From the NCBI GenBank assembly GCA_052035735.1, contig JBPOHI010000086.1, positions 48,454-112,453 on the forward strand: DNA of 64,000 nucleotides, in the 5' to 3' direction. The notes under the pieces are model-generated. The model had not been told where the DNA came from. It worked only from the letters and a program-made list of their open reading frames with translations, and ran no database searches. This DNA is from JAGPDF01 sp052035735. Its GTDB lineage: Bacteria; Acidobacteriota; Thermoanaerobaculia; Multivoradales; JAGPDF01. Every line of letters starts with the position of its first letter. The stretch's first letter is position 1. Below are positions 50,463-57,799 of this stretch, one piece after another. Made by a program: the position numbers and the translations under genes.

Positions 50463-53450
50463 TTGATCGGTACTCGGCTCGCGCACTACGACATCCTCGA
50501 GAAGCTCGGCTCCGGCGGGATGGGTGACGTCTATCGCGGGCGCGACAGCCGCCTGGGCCGCGATGTGGCGATCAAGGTTCTGCCGCCCGAGGTCGCGAAC
50601 GACGCGGATCGTCGGGCCCGCTTCGAACGCGAAGCAACCGTCGTCGCCGGCCTCAAGCACCCCAATATCGTCACCCTGCACTCCATCGAAGAGGACCCCG
50701 CGGGCGCCGGCCTCCACTTTCTCACCATGGAGCTGGTCGAAGGGCGCACCCTCGCGAGCGCCATTCCCGCCGGCGGCTTTCCGCTCGAGGATCTGCTGGC
50801 GATCGCCGTACCGCTCGCCGACGCGCTCGCCAGCGCCCACGCCAAGGGGGTCGTTCACCGCGACCTCAAGCCGGCCAACGTGATGCTCGACGGCGAGGGC
50901 CGCGTCAAAGTTCTCGACTTCGGACTCGCCAAGCTCGCCGAGACGGTCGACTCGAGCTCCGAGACCCTCACTTCCGACGGCGTCACAGGCGCCGGGCACC
51001 TGCTCGGCACCGTCGCCTACATGTCGCCCGAGCAGGCGGAGGGGCTCGCGGTCGATCCGCGCTCCGACCTCTTCTCGTGCGGAATCCTGCTCTACCAGAT
51101 GGCGACGGGCCGCAATCCGTTCCAGCGCGGCCACGCCGTGTCGACGCTCGCGGCGATTCTCAAGGACACGCCGCCGCCCGTCGCACCGGAGAGGGGTCCG
51201 CTGCCGAAGGAGCTCGTCGCGATCGTCGAACGCTGCCTCGAGAAGTCGCCGGATCGTCGCTATGCCTCGGCAGCCGAGCTGCGCGACCGCTTGCGCGGGT
51301 TGCAGGCCGCTTTGCAGGCCGCGGCGGCGAGCGGCTCCTTCGCTGGCGGCGCGCCGGCGTCGGCGACCGGACTGCTCCGCCGGCCGCGGGTCGCGATCCC
51401 TTTGGCGCTCGTGCTGCTCGGCACCGTCGCGCTCGGCTTCTGGCTGGTGGTGCGCTCGCGCCGCGCCGCCTGGGCGCGCGAGGTCGCGCTGCCGGAGATC
51501 GAGAAGCTCCTCGACGCCTCGCCCGGCGCGAGTGGACCGGGGCTCTGGCAGGCGTATCTCCTCGGGCGCGAAGCGGAGCGGGACCTTCCCGCCGACCCGT
51601 TGCTTCTGCGCCTCCAAAAGCGCTACTCGCGGCCGCTCAGTGTCTATAGCGATCCTCCAGGGGCGCAGGTCTCGGCGCGGCCGTATGGTGGATCCGACGC
51701 GGACTGGGAGGCGCTGGGCAAGACGCCGATCGTTGACCGGCGCTTCGTCGGGGGCCTCGTCGAGGTGCGGATCGAAAAGGCGGGCTTCGAACCGGTGGAC
51801 GATGTGGTCTGGTCGGTCGCGCATCGCGGAACGCCCCCCGGCTACCGCCTGCTGCCTGCGGGATCCGGCGTCGAGGGCATGAGCTGGGTCTCGGGTACGG
51901 CGCCCGTCCTCCACATCGAGGGCGCGCCGGCGGGTCTGCACTTTCCGGGCATCGAGAACATGCCGCCGCAGCAGCTCGGCGACTTCTTCATCGACCGCCA
52001 CGAGGTCACCCAGCGCGAGTTCAAACGCTTCGTCGACGCCGGCGGCTACCGCCGGCCGGAATTCTGGCGGGCGCCGTTCGTCGAGGGCGACCGAACGCTC
52101 CCGTTCGCGGAGGCCATCGCGCGCTTCGTCGACCGGACCGGGCTCCCCGGCCCGGCGACCTGGGAGGTCGGCGACTACCCGGAGGGGCGCGACGACGATC
52201 CGGTGACCGGCGTCAGCTGGTTCGAGGCCGCGGCCTACGCGGCGTTCGCCGGCAAGCGCCTGCCGACGATCTACCACTGGGACCATGTCGCCTTCACCTG
52301 GGGGAGCGGCGACATCGTTCCGGCGAGCAACCTCGGCGGCGACGGACCGCGACCGGTGGGGAGCGGCGCGGCGCGAAACCGGTTCGGCACCGAGGATCTG
52401 GGCGGCAACGCCCGCGAGTGGTGCGCCAACGCCGACAGCCGCGGCGGACGGTTCATCCTCGGCGGCGGCTGGGACGACCCGGCGTACGCCTTCAACGACG
52501 CTTTCGCCCAGTCGCCCTGGGACCGCTCGCAGACCAACGGCATCCGCTGCATCGAGGAGGTGGAGGCCAGCCGGGTCGACCCCGCGCTCGAGGCGACGAT
52601 CGAGCTCCCCTTCCGCGATTTTCGCAGCGAGCCTCGGGTCGCGGACGAGACCTTCGCCCAGTACCTCACCCAGTTCCGCTACGACGCGACGCCGCTGCGC
52701 GCCGAGATCGAGGAGCGGCTGGAGAAAGAGGACTACATCCGCGAGCGGATCTCCTTCGACGCCGCCTACGGCGGGGAGCGGATGACGGCGTACCTCTTCC
52801 TGCCGAAACAGGGCACGCCGCCCTACCAGACGGTGGTGATGTTCCCCGGCTCGGGGGCGATCCACACGCGTTCGAGTGCGGACGTCGCCCCCGGCAGAGG
52901 GAGCTTCGCCCCGAAAGGCGGCCGGGCGCTGCTCCTGCCGGTGTACAAGAGCACCTACGAGCGCGGCGACGGGCTGGTGTCCGACTACCCCGACACCAGC
53001 AACAACTGGAAAGACCACATCCTCATGTGGGGCAAGGACTTCAGGCGCTCGCTCGATTACGTCGAGACGCGCGAGGATCTCGACTCCGACCGCATCGCCT
53101 ACCTCGGCCTGAGCTGGGGTTCGGCCATGGCGCCGTTCATGCTCGCGATCGAGCCGCGCGTCAAGGCAGGCGTGCTGGTGGTCGCCGGCCTCAACTTCCA
53201 GCGATCGCTGCCCGAAGTCGACGGGCTCCCCTACACCATGCGGGTCAAAGTTCCGATTCTGATGCTCAACGGCAAGTACGATTTCTTCTTCCCCTACGAC
53301 ACCTCGCAGCTCCCGTTCTTCGAGCTGCTCGGAACGCCGCCGGAACACAAGAAGCTCGTCGTGCAGGAGAGCTCCCACGCCTTCTCGCAGACCGAGCTGG
53401 CGCGCGAGGCCATCGCCTGGCTCGACCAGTACCTCGGACCCGCGCGCTGA
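50463..53450 (+). CDS. Ser/Thr kinase - FGE-like - alpha/beta hydrolase fusion
   Basis: A 995-residue three-part protein. The kinase (about 5-275) has the glycine loop GSGGMG, VAIK, HRDLKPAN (Asp134) and DFGLAKL. A transmembrane helix lies at about 310-331. A PEGA-like beta segment follows (about 380-450), then a formylglycine-generating-enzyme (sulfatase-modifying) fold (about 500-698; FFIDRHEVTQREFKRF, GVSWFEAAAYAAF, GNAREWC, GIRCI). Last is an alpha/beta hydrolase (about 757-995; Ser884 in GLSWGS, His972). TTG 50463 sits 8 bases after AGGAGG. The outer parts are probably extracytoplasmic. Confidence 0.9.
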   Translation: MIGTRLAHYDILEKLGSGGMGDVYRGRDSRLGRDVAIKVLPPEVANDADRRARFEREATVVAGLKHPNIVTLHSIEEDPAGAGLHFLTMELVEGRTLASAIPAGGFPLEDLLAIAVPLADALASAHAKGVVHRDLKPANVMLDGEGRVKVLDFGLAKLAETVDSSSETLTSDGVTGAGHLLGTVAYMSPEQAEGLAVDPRSDLFSCGILLYQMATGRNPFQRGHAVSTLAAILKDTPPPVAPERGPLPKELVAIVERCLEKSPDRRYASAAELRDRLRGLQAALQAAAASGSFAGGAPASATGLLRRPRVAIPLALVLLGTVALGFWLVVRSRRAAWAREVALPEIEKLLDASPGASGPGLWQAYLLGREAERDLPADPLLLRLQKRYSRPLSVYSDPPGAQVSARPYGGSDADWEALGKTPIVDRRFVGGLVEVRIEKAGFEPVDDVVWSVAHRGTPPGYRLLPAGSGVEGMSWVSGTAPVLHIEGAPAGLHFPGIENMPPQQLGDFFIDRHEVTQREFKRFVDAGGYRRPEFWRAPFVEGDRTLPFAEAIARFVDRTGLPGPATWEVGDYPEGRDDDPVTGVSWFEAAAYAAFAGKRLPTIYHWDHVAFTWGSGDIVPASNLGGDGPRPVGSGAARNRFGTEDLGGNAREWCANADSRGGRFILGGGWDDPAYAFNDAFAQSPWDRSQTNGIRCIEEVEASRVDPALEATIELPFRDFRSEPRVADETFAQYLTQFRYDATPLRAEIEERLEKEDYIRERISFDAAYGGERMTAYLFLPKQGTPPYQTVVMFPGSGAIHTRSSADVAPGRGSFAPKGGRALLLPVYKSTYERGDGLVSDYPDTSNNWKDHILMWGKDFRRSLDYVETREDLDSDRIAYLGLSWGSAMAPFMLAIEPRVKAGVLVVAGLNFQRSLPEVDGLPYTMRVKVPILMLNGKYDFFFPYDTSQLPFFELLGTPPEHKKLVVQESSHAFSQTELAREAIAWLDQYLGPAR

Positions 53451-53464
53451 GGCGCACAGGCGCC
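53451..53464. terminator. Small hairpin between convergent genes
   Basis: GGCGC-ACAG-GCGCC directly after the kinase-fusion stop, a 5-bp stem with no T tract. It is a weak candidate for shared termination with the esterase gene on the other strand. Confidence 0.25.
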
Positions 53465-53478
53465 CCCAGGCGCGACCG

Positions 53479-54660
53479 TCAGTCGGGCATCGCCGCTGCT
53501 TTCGCGCGCTCCGCCAGCTTCCTCGCCTGCTCTGCGAAGTAGGCGCGATCAGGGTGCTCCTGCGCCAGCGCGAGGCGCTCCGCGCGCGCAGCGGCCTCTG
53601 CCGCCTCCGCCCACCTCTCCGCCTTGGCGTAGCCGTCGGCCAGTCCGTCGCTCGCGGCGGCGGAGTTCGGGTTCGCCTCGACGTTGCGCTGGAAGAGCGC
53701 CAGGGCCTCGACCGTCCGCCCCTGTTCGAGTGCGGCGTAGGCCAGATCGTTGACGGCCGACTCCGGCACCGGGAGGGTCCATCCGACCGTCTTCGACACC
53801 TGCCGGAAATGCTCCTCGGCGAAGGCGAAGCCCTTCTCGAGCAGATCGTCGTGCAGGCGGTAGCCCGAGTAGAGATGCCGCAGGCCGTCGATCCCGGCGA
53901 GCAGCGGGAGGCTGACGTGCGTCTCGTCGGGAAAGGCCTGGCTGTGCCAGCGAAAACCGCGCGGCGACTTCTTCGCCAGCGTCTCGACCAGCCGCTCGTA
54001 GTCGGCGAGCGCGCGACCGGCGTCGTCGGAGCGGGCGACGTAGAGGAAGTTCGCCAGCTCAGGGGTCGCCTCGAACGCCGCTTCGAGGGAGCGTTGCGGG
54101 AGGTTGCCGTCCCAATCCAAGCTCGGAGAAAGGGCGATGGAACCGCGGAACAGCGCCGGCTCGGCAGCAAGGCAATAGAGCACGAACTGGCCGCTCGCGG
54201 AGTGGCCGGAGAGGGCGCGGAAGCCGTCGGTGCGATAGGACCGCTCGACCGCCGGAATGAGCTCGGTCGAGAGGAAGCGCTTGAAGTTCGCCGCGCCGCC
54301 GCCGCCGATCCAAGCGGTGGGCCAGTCCGACTGGGTGAAGTCGCGTACGCGTTTGGTGCTGTCGATCGCCACGACGATCATCTCCGGGATCTCGCCGTGC
54401 TCCGCGAGGTAGCCGGCCGAGGCGGCAGCGTGCTGGAAGTGCCAGGCGCCGTCGAGCACGTAGAGCACCGGGTAGCGCCGGTCCGTCGCCCACCTGTAGC
54501 TCGCCGGGAGCGCGACATGGTACGTGCGGTCCTCGTCGAGCACCGCCGAGTGCAGATGCTCCGTCTGGCCGATGACCACCGGTTCGCCGGCGCTGACGGT
54601 GGTGCTGGCGAGCAAGAACAGGAAGGCAGCAAGGAGAGGAAAGCTACGGAGTTGGCGCAT
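53479..54660 (-). CDS. Secreted esterase (enterochelin-esterase-like) with TPR tail
   Basis: A 393-residue exported hydrolase. After a signal peptide (cleavage near TTVSAGE) comes an alpha/beta hydrolase of the esterase-D/IroE-like group (YPVLYVLDGAWHFQHA; nucleophile in GHSASGQ; acid and His near DETHVSLP). The last 100 residues are TPR-like (AYAALEQGRTVEALALFQRN). The substrate is unknown. It converges on the kinase fusion gene, which also ends in a hydrolase domain. Confidence 0.88.
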   Translation of the reverse strand: MRQLRSFPLLAAFLFLLASTTVSAGEPVVIGQTEHLHSAVLDEDRTYHVALPASYRWATDRRYPVLYVLDGAWHFQHAAASAGYLAEHGEIPEMIVVAIDSTKRVRDFTQSDWPTAWIGGGGAANFKRFLSTELIPAVERSYRTDGFRALSGHSASGQFVLYCLAAEPALFRGSIALSPSLDWDGNLPQRSLEAAFEATPELANFLYVARSDDAGRALADYERLVETLAKKSPRGFRWHSQAFPDETHVSLPLLAGIDGLRHLYSGYRLHDDLLEKGFAFAEEHFRQVSKTVGWTLPVPESAVNDLAYAALEQGRTVEALALFQRNVEANPNSAAASDGLADGYAKAERWAEAAEAAARAERLALAQEHPDRAYFAEQARKLAERAKAAAMPD

Positions 54661-54691
54661 GAAGGGAGGAGACTCGCTCCTGGGAAAGAGG

Positions 54692-55159
54692 TTACTCGAC
54701 CCTGGGCACGTACTCGCGCATCTGCCCGTAAAGCGGCATCAGGGTGGCGATCTCACACGAGTCCCCGGTGAACCGGTAGGAGGTCAGGAAGTCCTCGTAG
54801 CTGCGCGCGCGCCAGAGCCGGCCCTTGGGATCGACGACCAGCGAGTGCCCGACGCCACCGCGGAAGATCACCGAGGCATCGGCACCCTGGAACACCGTGC
54901 ACGTCCACGGCCGCTCTTGCGGGTGGGCGGCCATGAAGGTCTCGATCTCGCGCACCAGCTCGCCGAAGAGCCGCGCGCGCTCGGCAGGCGGCGCCGCGAG
55001 CGTCCGCGCGATCGCCCGGCCGAGCATCGGTTCGGCGGGCGAGGTGAGGACACCGGACTGGAGCGGCGCGTCCGGGGCGGCGGGCGCGACCGGCGCAGCA
55101 GCGGCCTCGACGCGGTCCGCCGACGGAGTCGGTTCGTCCGCCTTCGGCTGGGGGCTCAT
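54692..55159 (-). CDS. Unknown protein coupled to the PIN-toxin gene
   Basis: About 155 residues: an Ala/Pro-rich first third, then a compact domain (LFGELVREIETFMAAH, ERPWTCTVFQGADASVIFRG, SYEDFLTSYRFTGD). I do not recognise a family. The proposed ATG 55159 overlaps the PIN gene stop (ATGA) and follows GAAGG, so it is probably the third gene of the antitoxin-toxin operon. No membrane or signal segment is seen. Confidence 0.6.
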   Translation of the reverse strand: MSPQPKADEPTPSADRVEAAAAPVAPAAPDAPLQSGVLTSPAEPMLGRAIARTLAAPPAERARLFGELVREIETFMAAHPQERPWTCTVFQGADASVIFRGGVGHSLVVDPKGRLWRARSYEDFLTSYRFTGDSCEIATLMPLYGQMREYVPRVE

Positions 55160-55674
55160 GCCTTCGAAACCGATGGAGCGCGACGCGACCCAGCTCGGCG
55201 CCTCGACGAGCGGCCTGGAGACGGTTCCTGGACCTCCCAGTCCGGGCTGTTCTCTCCCGCCTCCCGAAGCAACGTCAGCCAGAGCGCCGGTTCGATCGCC
55301 GGCACCGGCGAGCCACGGAACCCGGAGCCGTCGCGCGTCAGGATTGCCTCGCAGCGGGAAGCCTCGGCGGCGGCGGCAGTCACGGCGTCTTCGAAGTCGT
55401 CGAGGGGAAGGACCATCGCGCGTTGAATCACCGCGGCGTCGACCGGAGCAAGCGTGAACAGGGCGCAGAGATCCTGCACGACCTTCTTCGCCTCGGCCTT
55501 TCCCCGCGCACGGCCGACCAGGTAGGCCAGCGTCGTCACGGCGTGCGCGGAGAGGGCGCCTTCGACGCGGCGCGCTTCGATCGCCGCGAGACACGCCGTC
55601 GAGGCCGCCGCGTGCGGAGCGCGAGCGAGCAGCACGTCCAGCACGACGTTGACGTCGACGAGGATCCGTTTCAA
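55156..55674 (-). CDS. PIN-domain ribonuclease toxin (VapC-like)
   Basis: A 172-residue PIN-domain protein. The metal-binding acidic residues are visible: Asp7 in RILVDVNVVLDVLL, Asp residues in LDDFEDAV, and Asp in LTRDGSGF. The N- and C-terminal halves fit a VapC-type RNase, but the last 35 residues are a basic, Ser/Arg-rich extension not normally present. The start is TTG 55674, overlapping the antitoxin stop. Confidence 0.85.
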   Translation of the reverse strand: MKRILVDVNVVLDVLLARAPHAAASTACLAAIEARRVEGALSAHAVTTLAYLVGRARGKAEAKKVVQDLCALFTLAPVDAAVIQRAMVLPLDDFEDAVTAAAAEASRCEAILTRDGSGFRGSPVPAIEPALWLTLLREAGENSPDWEVQEPSPGRSSRRRAGSRRAPSVSKA

Positions 55675-55937
55675 CGGTACTTCTCGTCGAGATGCCGGCG
55701 GTAGGTCTCGCGGTCGACCTTGGCGCCGCGCAGCAGCCCCGCGAGCCGCGCGGTAACTGGCGGAAGTGGCGGGCCTGACGCCGGAGCGGTGCCCCGGCGC
55801 GGCGTCAGGCGACCCGGAGTCGCCAGCGCGTCGAGGAAGCGCTCGACCAGCGCAGAGACCGACGTCCCCCGCCGCCGCGCGAACTCCTTCGCCCGCTCGA
55901 CGACGGTCTCATCCACGCTGAGGGTCAGTTTCGCCAT
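55671..55937 (-). CDS. Ribbon-helix-helix antitoxin (DUF6364-like)
   Basis: An 88-residue protein beginning with a typical ribbon-helix-helix (KLTLSVDETVVERAKEFARR, then GTSVSALVERFL), followed by a Pro-rich linker and a toxin-binding tail (DRETYRRHLDEKYR). It precedes and overlaps the PIN gene (TTGA), the normal antitoxin-first order. A strong inverted repeat lies immediately upstream. Confidence 0.85.
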   Translation of the reverse strand: MAKLTLSVDETVVERAKEFARRRGTSVSALVERFLDALATPGRLTPRRGTAPASGPPLPPVTARLAGLLRGAKVDRETYRRHLDEKYR

Positions 55938-55938
55938 G

Positions 55939-55967
55939 TACGTATCGTAGCGCCCTACCCATACGTA
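55939..55967. promoter_or_regulatory. Inverted repeat, likely antitoxin operator
   Basis: TACGTATCGTAG, four bases, then CTACCCATACGTA, directly before the antitoxin start. Twelve of the arm positions form an imperfect palindrome with TACGTAT ends, which suits binding by a ribbon-helix-helix dimer pair. Confidence 0.55.
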
Positions 55968-56282
55968 TACAAGCGTGTCAGCTCCCGGCCCGGCAGAGGG
56001 CAGAGGTGCAGGGCAGAGGTGCCACCCGAATTCCGGGAGCTCCTGACTCGAGTCCGAGAGCGATCCATCGCCCGGGAGCCAGCAGCGTTCGCTTGCGGCA
56101 GTTTCGCCGGTTCTTGCCGTGCGAAGGAGGTCCTGGCGGATGCTGAAGGAGTCCGTCAGCGCTGTTGCGCGCCTGGGCCTTTCGATTCGAGGTGAGCGTC
56201 GCCTTCCGTGCGCGAGCTCTCAGCGGCAGCGACGGCGTCGACTCTGAGAAGTCCTCAGGTTGTGCGCGAGCTCTCGAAGCCG
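55968..56282. other. Gene-free flank of the REP-associated transposase
   Basis: About 315 bases with no believable gene. Near its left end are short repeats of GCAGAGG (55993-56020) leading into the 22-base left inverted repeat at 56014-56035. The rest shows nothing I recognise. Confidence 0.5.
56014..56035 (+). repeat. Left inverted repeat flanking the REP-associated transposase
   Basis: CAGAGGTGCCACCCGAATTCCG; its complement matches 57285-57306 and 57310-57331 with a single mismatch. Two shorter CAGAGG words lie just before it. Confidence 0.75.
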
Positions 56283-57215
56283 CTAGCCCGTTCGGGCGGC
56301 CAGTCGAATCGGAAGTCTCGGAGGAAAGGCACCTACCGGAAACTCGAAGTCCGTCGCGCCCGCCCGCAGCCGGTTCGCGGCGTAGCGGTAGGCGTCGCGA
56401 AAGGCGAAGTAGGCCTGGCGGAGGCTGCGACGTATCGCAAGAGCCACGGCATGCACCAGCGGCGCGGGGCTCTTCTTGAGCCGGTTCGGTTCGTGATGGG
56501 GATGCTGTCGGCAAACGGCGTCGGCTCCGAGCGGAGCCTTCCCGGTCTCCTCTCGCTGGCGTCGGGCGTCCGCCTCGATGGCCTCGATGAGCTGCAGGAC
56601 GCGAGCTCGATACTCCTCCGGCGAGAGGGATTTCCAGCAAGGTAGGGGCGTGAGCTCGAGCGATTCCTGCTCGATGAAGGCCAGAGGATCGAGCGCAAGC
56701 CCCTTGCGCCGGGTCCTGAACTCGAGAGTCCGGTCGTGCCAGCGGCCAGAGATGGCGGTCCCTTCGGTCAGGGCTTGGGCGCAATGGACCCCGGGCCAGT
56801 CGAAGGGCGAAGCGACGAGCCCTTCCTTGACGCCTTGCGACAGGATGTACGACAGCCGGCCCACCTGGGCCTCTTCCTCGTCGGAGACGATGACCGCCTC
56901 GAAGCGCCGGCCCCAGAACTTCTCGCGCCACCGCACGAGGCGCCCGGCCTCCCGGGCGAGATTCGAGTTGAGGTAGTTCATGAACTGGGCGAGCTGCTGG
57001 GAATCGGCAACGGAGACGAGAAGGTGGTAGTGGTTGGACAGGAACACCGGCGCGTGAACCGCGAGGCATGCCAGACGCGCGGCGCGGGCCAGAACACCGC
57101 GGATGACGTCGTTCAGGCCCGCCGAAGGGCGCAGGAGCATGCGGCCCTGGATCGTCCGGCAGGTGATCTCCACCAGGGCTCCTCCGGGCGGTATGTAACG
57201 TAGTCGCCTTGCCAT
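56283..57215 (-). CDS. REP-associated tyrosine transposase (Y1/HUH)
   Basis: A 310-residue HUH-type single-strand DNA transposase of the Y1_Tnp/RAYT group. The HUH motif lies in APVFLSNHYHLLVSV, with the usual N-terminal LRYIPPGGALVEITCRTIQG and the later YILSQGVKEGLVASP segment. The start is ATG 57215. It stands between inverted copies of a 22-base repeat, which suggests it recognises these short palindromic units rather than behaving as a normal insertion sequence. The C-terminal 80 residues carry an extra basic region. Confidence 0.88.
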   Translation of the reverse strand: MARRLRYIPPGGALVEITCRTIQGRMLLRPSAGLNDVIRGVLARAARLACLAVHAPVFLSNHYHLLVSVADSQQLAQFMNYLNSNLAREAGRLVRWREKFWGRRFEAVIVSDEEEAQVGRLSYILSQGVKEGLVASPFDWPGVHCAQALTEGTAISGRWHDRTLEFRTRRKGLALDPLAFIEQESLELTPLPCWKSLSPEEYRARVLQLIEAIEADARRQREETGKAPLGADAVCRQHPHHEPNRLKKSPAPLVHAVALAIRRSLRQAYFAFRDAYRYAANRLRAGATDFEFPVGAFPPRLPIRLAARTG

Positions 57216-57284
57216 CGACAGGTAGGACGAAAACGAGGTCGGCGATCTGGCGACAGGTGTGCTGGATGTTCTGAGTGTCTTCCG

Positions 57285-57367
57285 CGGAAATCGGGTGGCA
57301 CCTCTGAGGCGGAAATCGGGTGGCACCTCTGTGGCACCTCTGTGGCGGCAGCACCTCTGTGGCGGAA
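57285..57367. repeat. Right repeats flanking the transposase, degenerate tandem array
   Basis: Two full copies of CGGAAATCGGGTGGCACCTC plus TG (57285-57306 and 57310-57331) are followed by partial copies (TGGCACCTCTG at 57332-57342 and GCACCTCTGTGGCGG further on). They are inverted relative to 56014-56035. Confidence 0.8.
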
Positions 57368-57440
57368 GATCGAAGGAGTCTTCATCGCGGCGGATCTTGC
57401 GACGCAGCGCGGCGGGGTTGCCCCCCGTATACTCACGGGC

Positions 57441-57533
57441 ATGTCGACCTACGAGCCGATCCTCGCGCGGATCGAGGAGCAGGGAGGACGCCATGTCGTC
57501 GTCGACTTCGCTCCCCAGGATGCGCGACGATGA
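57441..57533 (+). CDS. Tiny open reading frame coupled to the next gene
   Basis: A 30-codon frame starting MSTYEPILARIEEQGGRH. Its TGA overlaps the next ATG. I do not recognise it. It could be the remnant of a longer protein or a small partner such as an antitoxin fragment. No clear ribosome site precedes it. Confidence 0.35.
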   Translation: MSTYEPILARIEEQGGRHVVVDFAPQDARR

Positions 57534-57766
57534 CGGAGCGGGTCGACCTTCCGCAACCGCCGGCACCGACCGACGAGGATCTCTGGGCGAAAACCACCTG
57601 GGAGGGGCACGCCCAGTGGCAGCTCGAGCGCACGCTCGCCGCCACACCCGAGCAGCGCCTCGCCTGGCTCGAAGCCGCGATCCGGATCGCGCACGCCGCC
57701 AGCGCGATCCGCCGATGCCCAGCCGATCCGGCGCCCGTCGAAGATCCAAGAGCTGCTTCGACGTAG
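57530..57766 (+). CDS. Small helical protein of unknown function
   Basis: A 78-residue protein. After a Pro-rich start it reads EDLWAKTTWEGHAQWQLERT and TPEQRLAWLEAAIRIAHAA, a helical, Trp-rich pattern of the sort seen in small antitoxin-like proteins. GAGGACG lies well upstream and no other ribosome site is evident. It overlaps the 30-codon frame (ATGA). No identified toxin gene lies next to it. Confidence 0.5.
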   Translation: MTERVDLPQPPAPTDEDLWAKTTWEGHAQWQLERTLAATPEQRLAWLEAAIRIAHAASAIRRCPADPAPVEDPRAAST

Positions 57767-57799
57767 ATCCTCTGCCCGCTGCCAAGGCCCCTTCGCCGG

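Noticed and set aside
49266..54170. Very long minus-strand frame of over 1600 codons
   Set aside because: It runs antisense through the kinase-FGE-hydrolase gene and its neighbours. Composition reflects the codon bias of the true genes.
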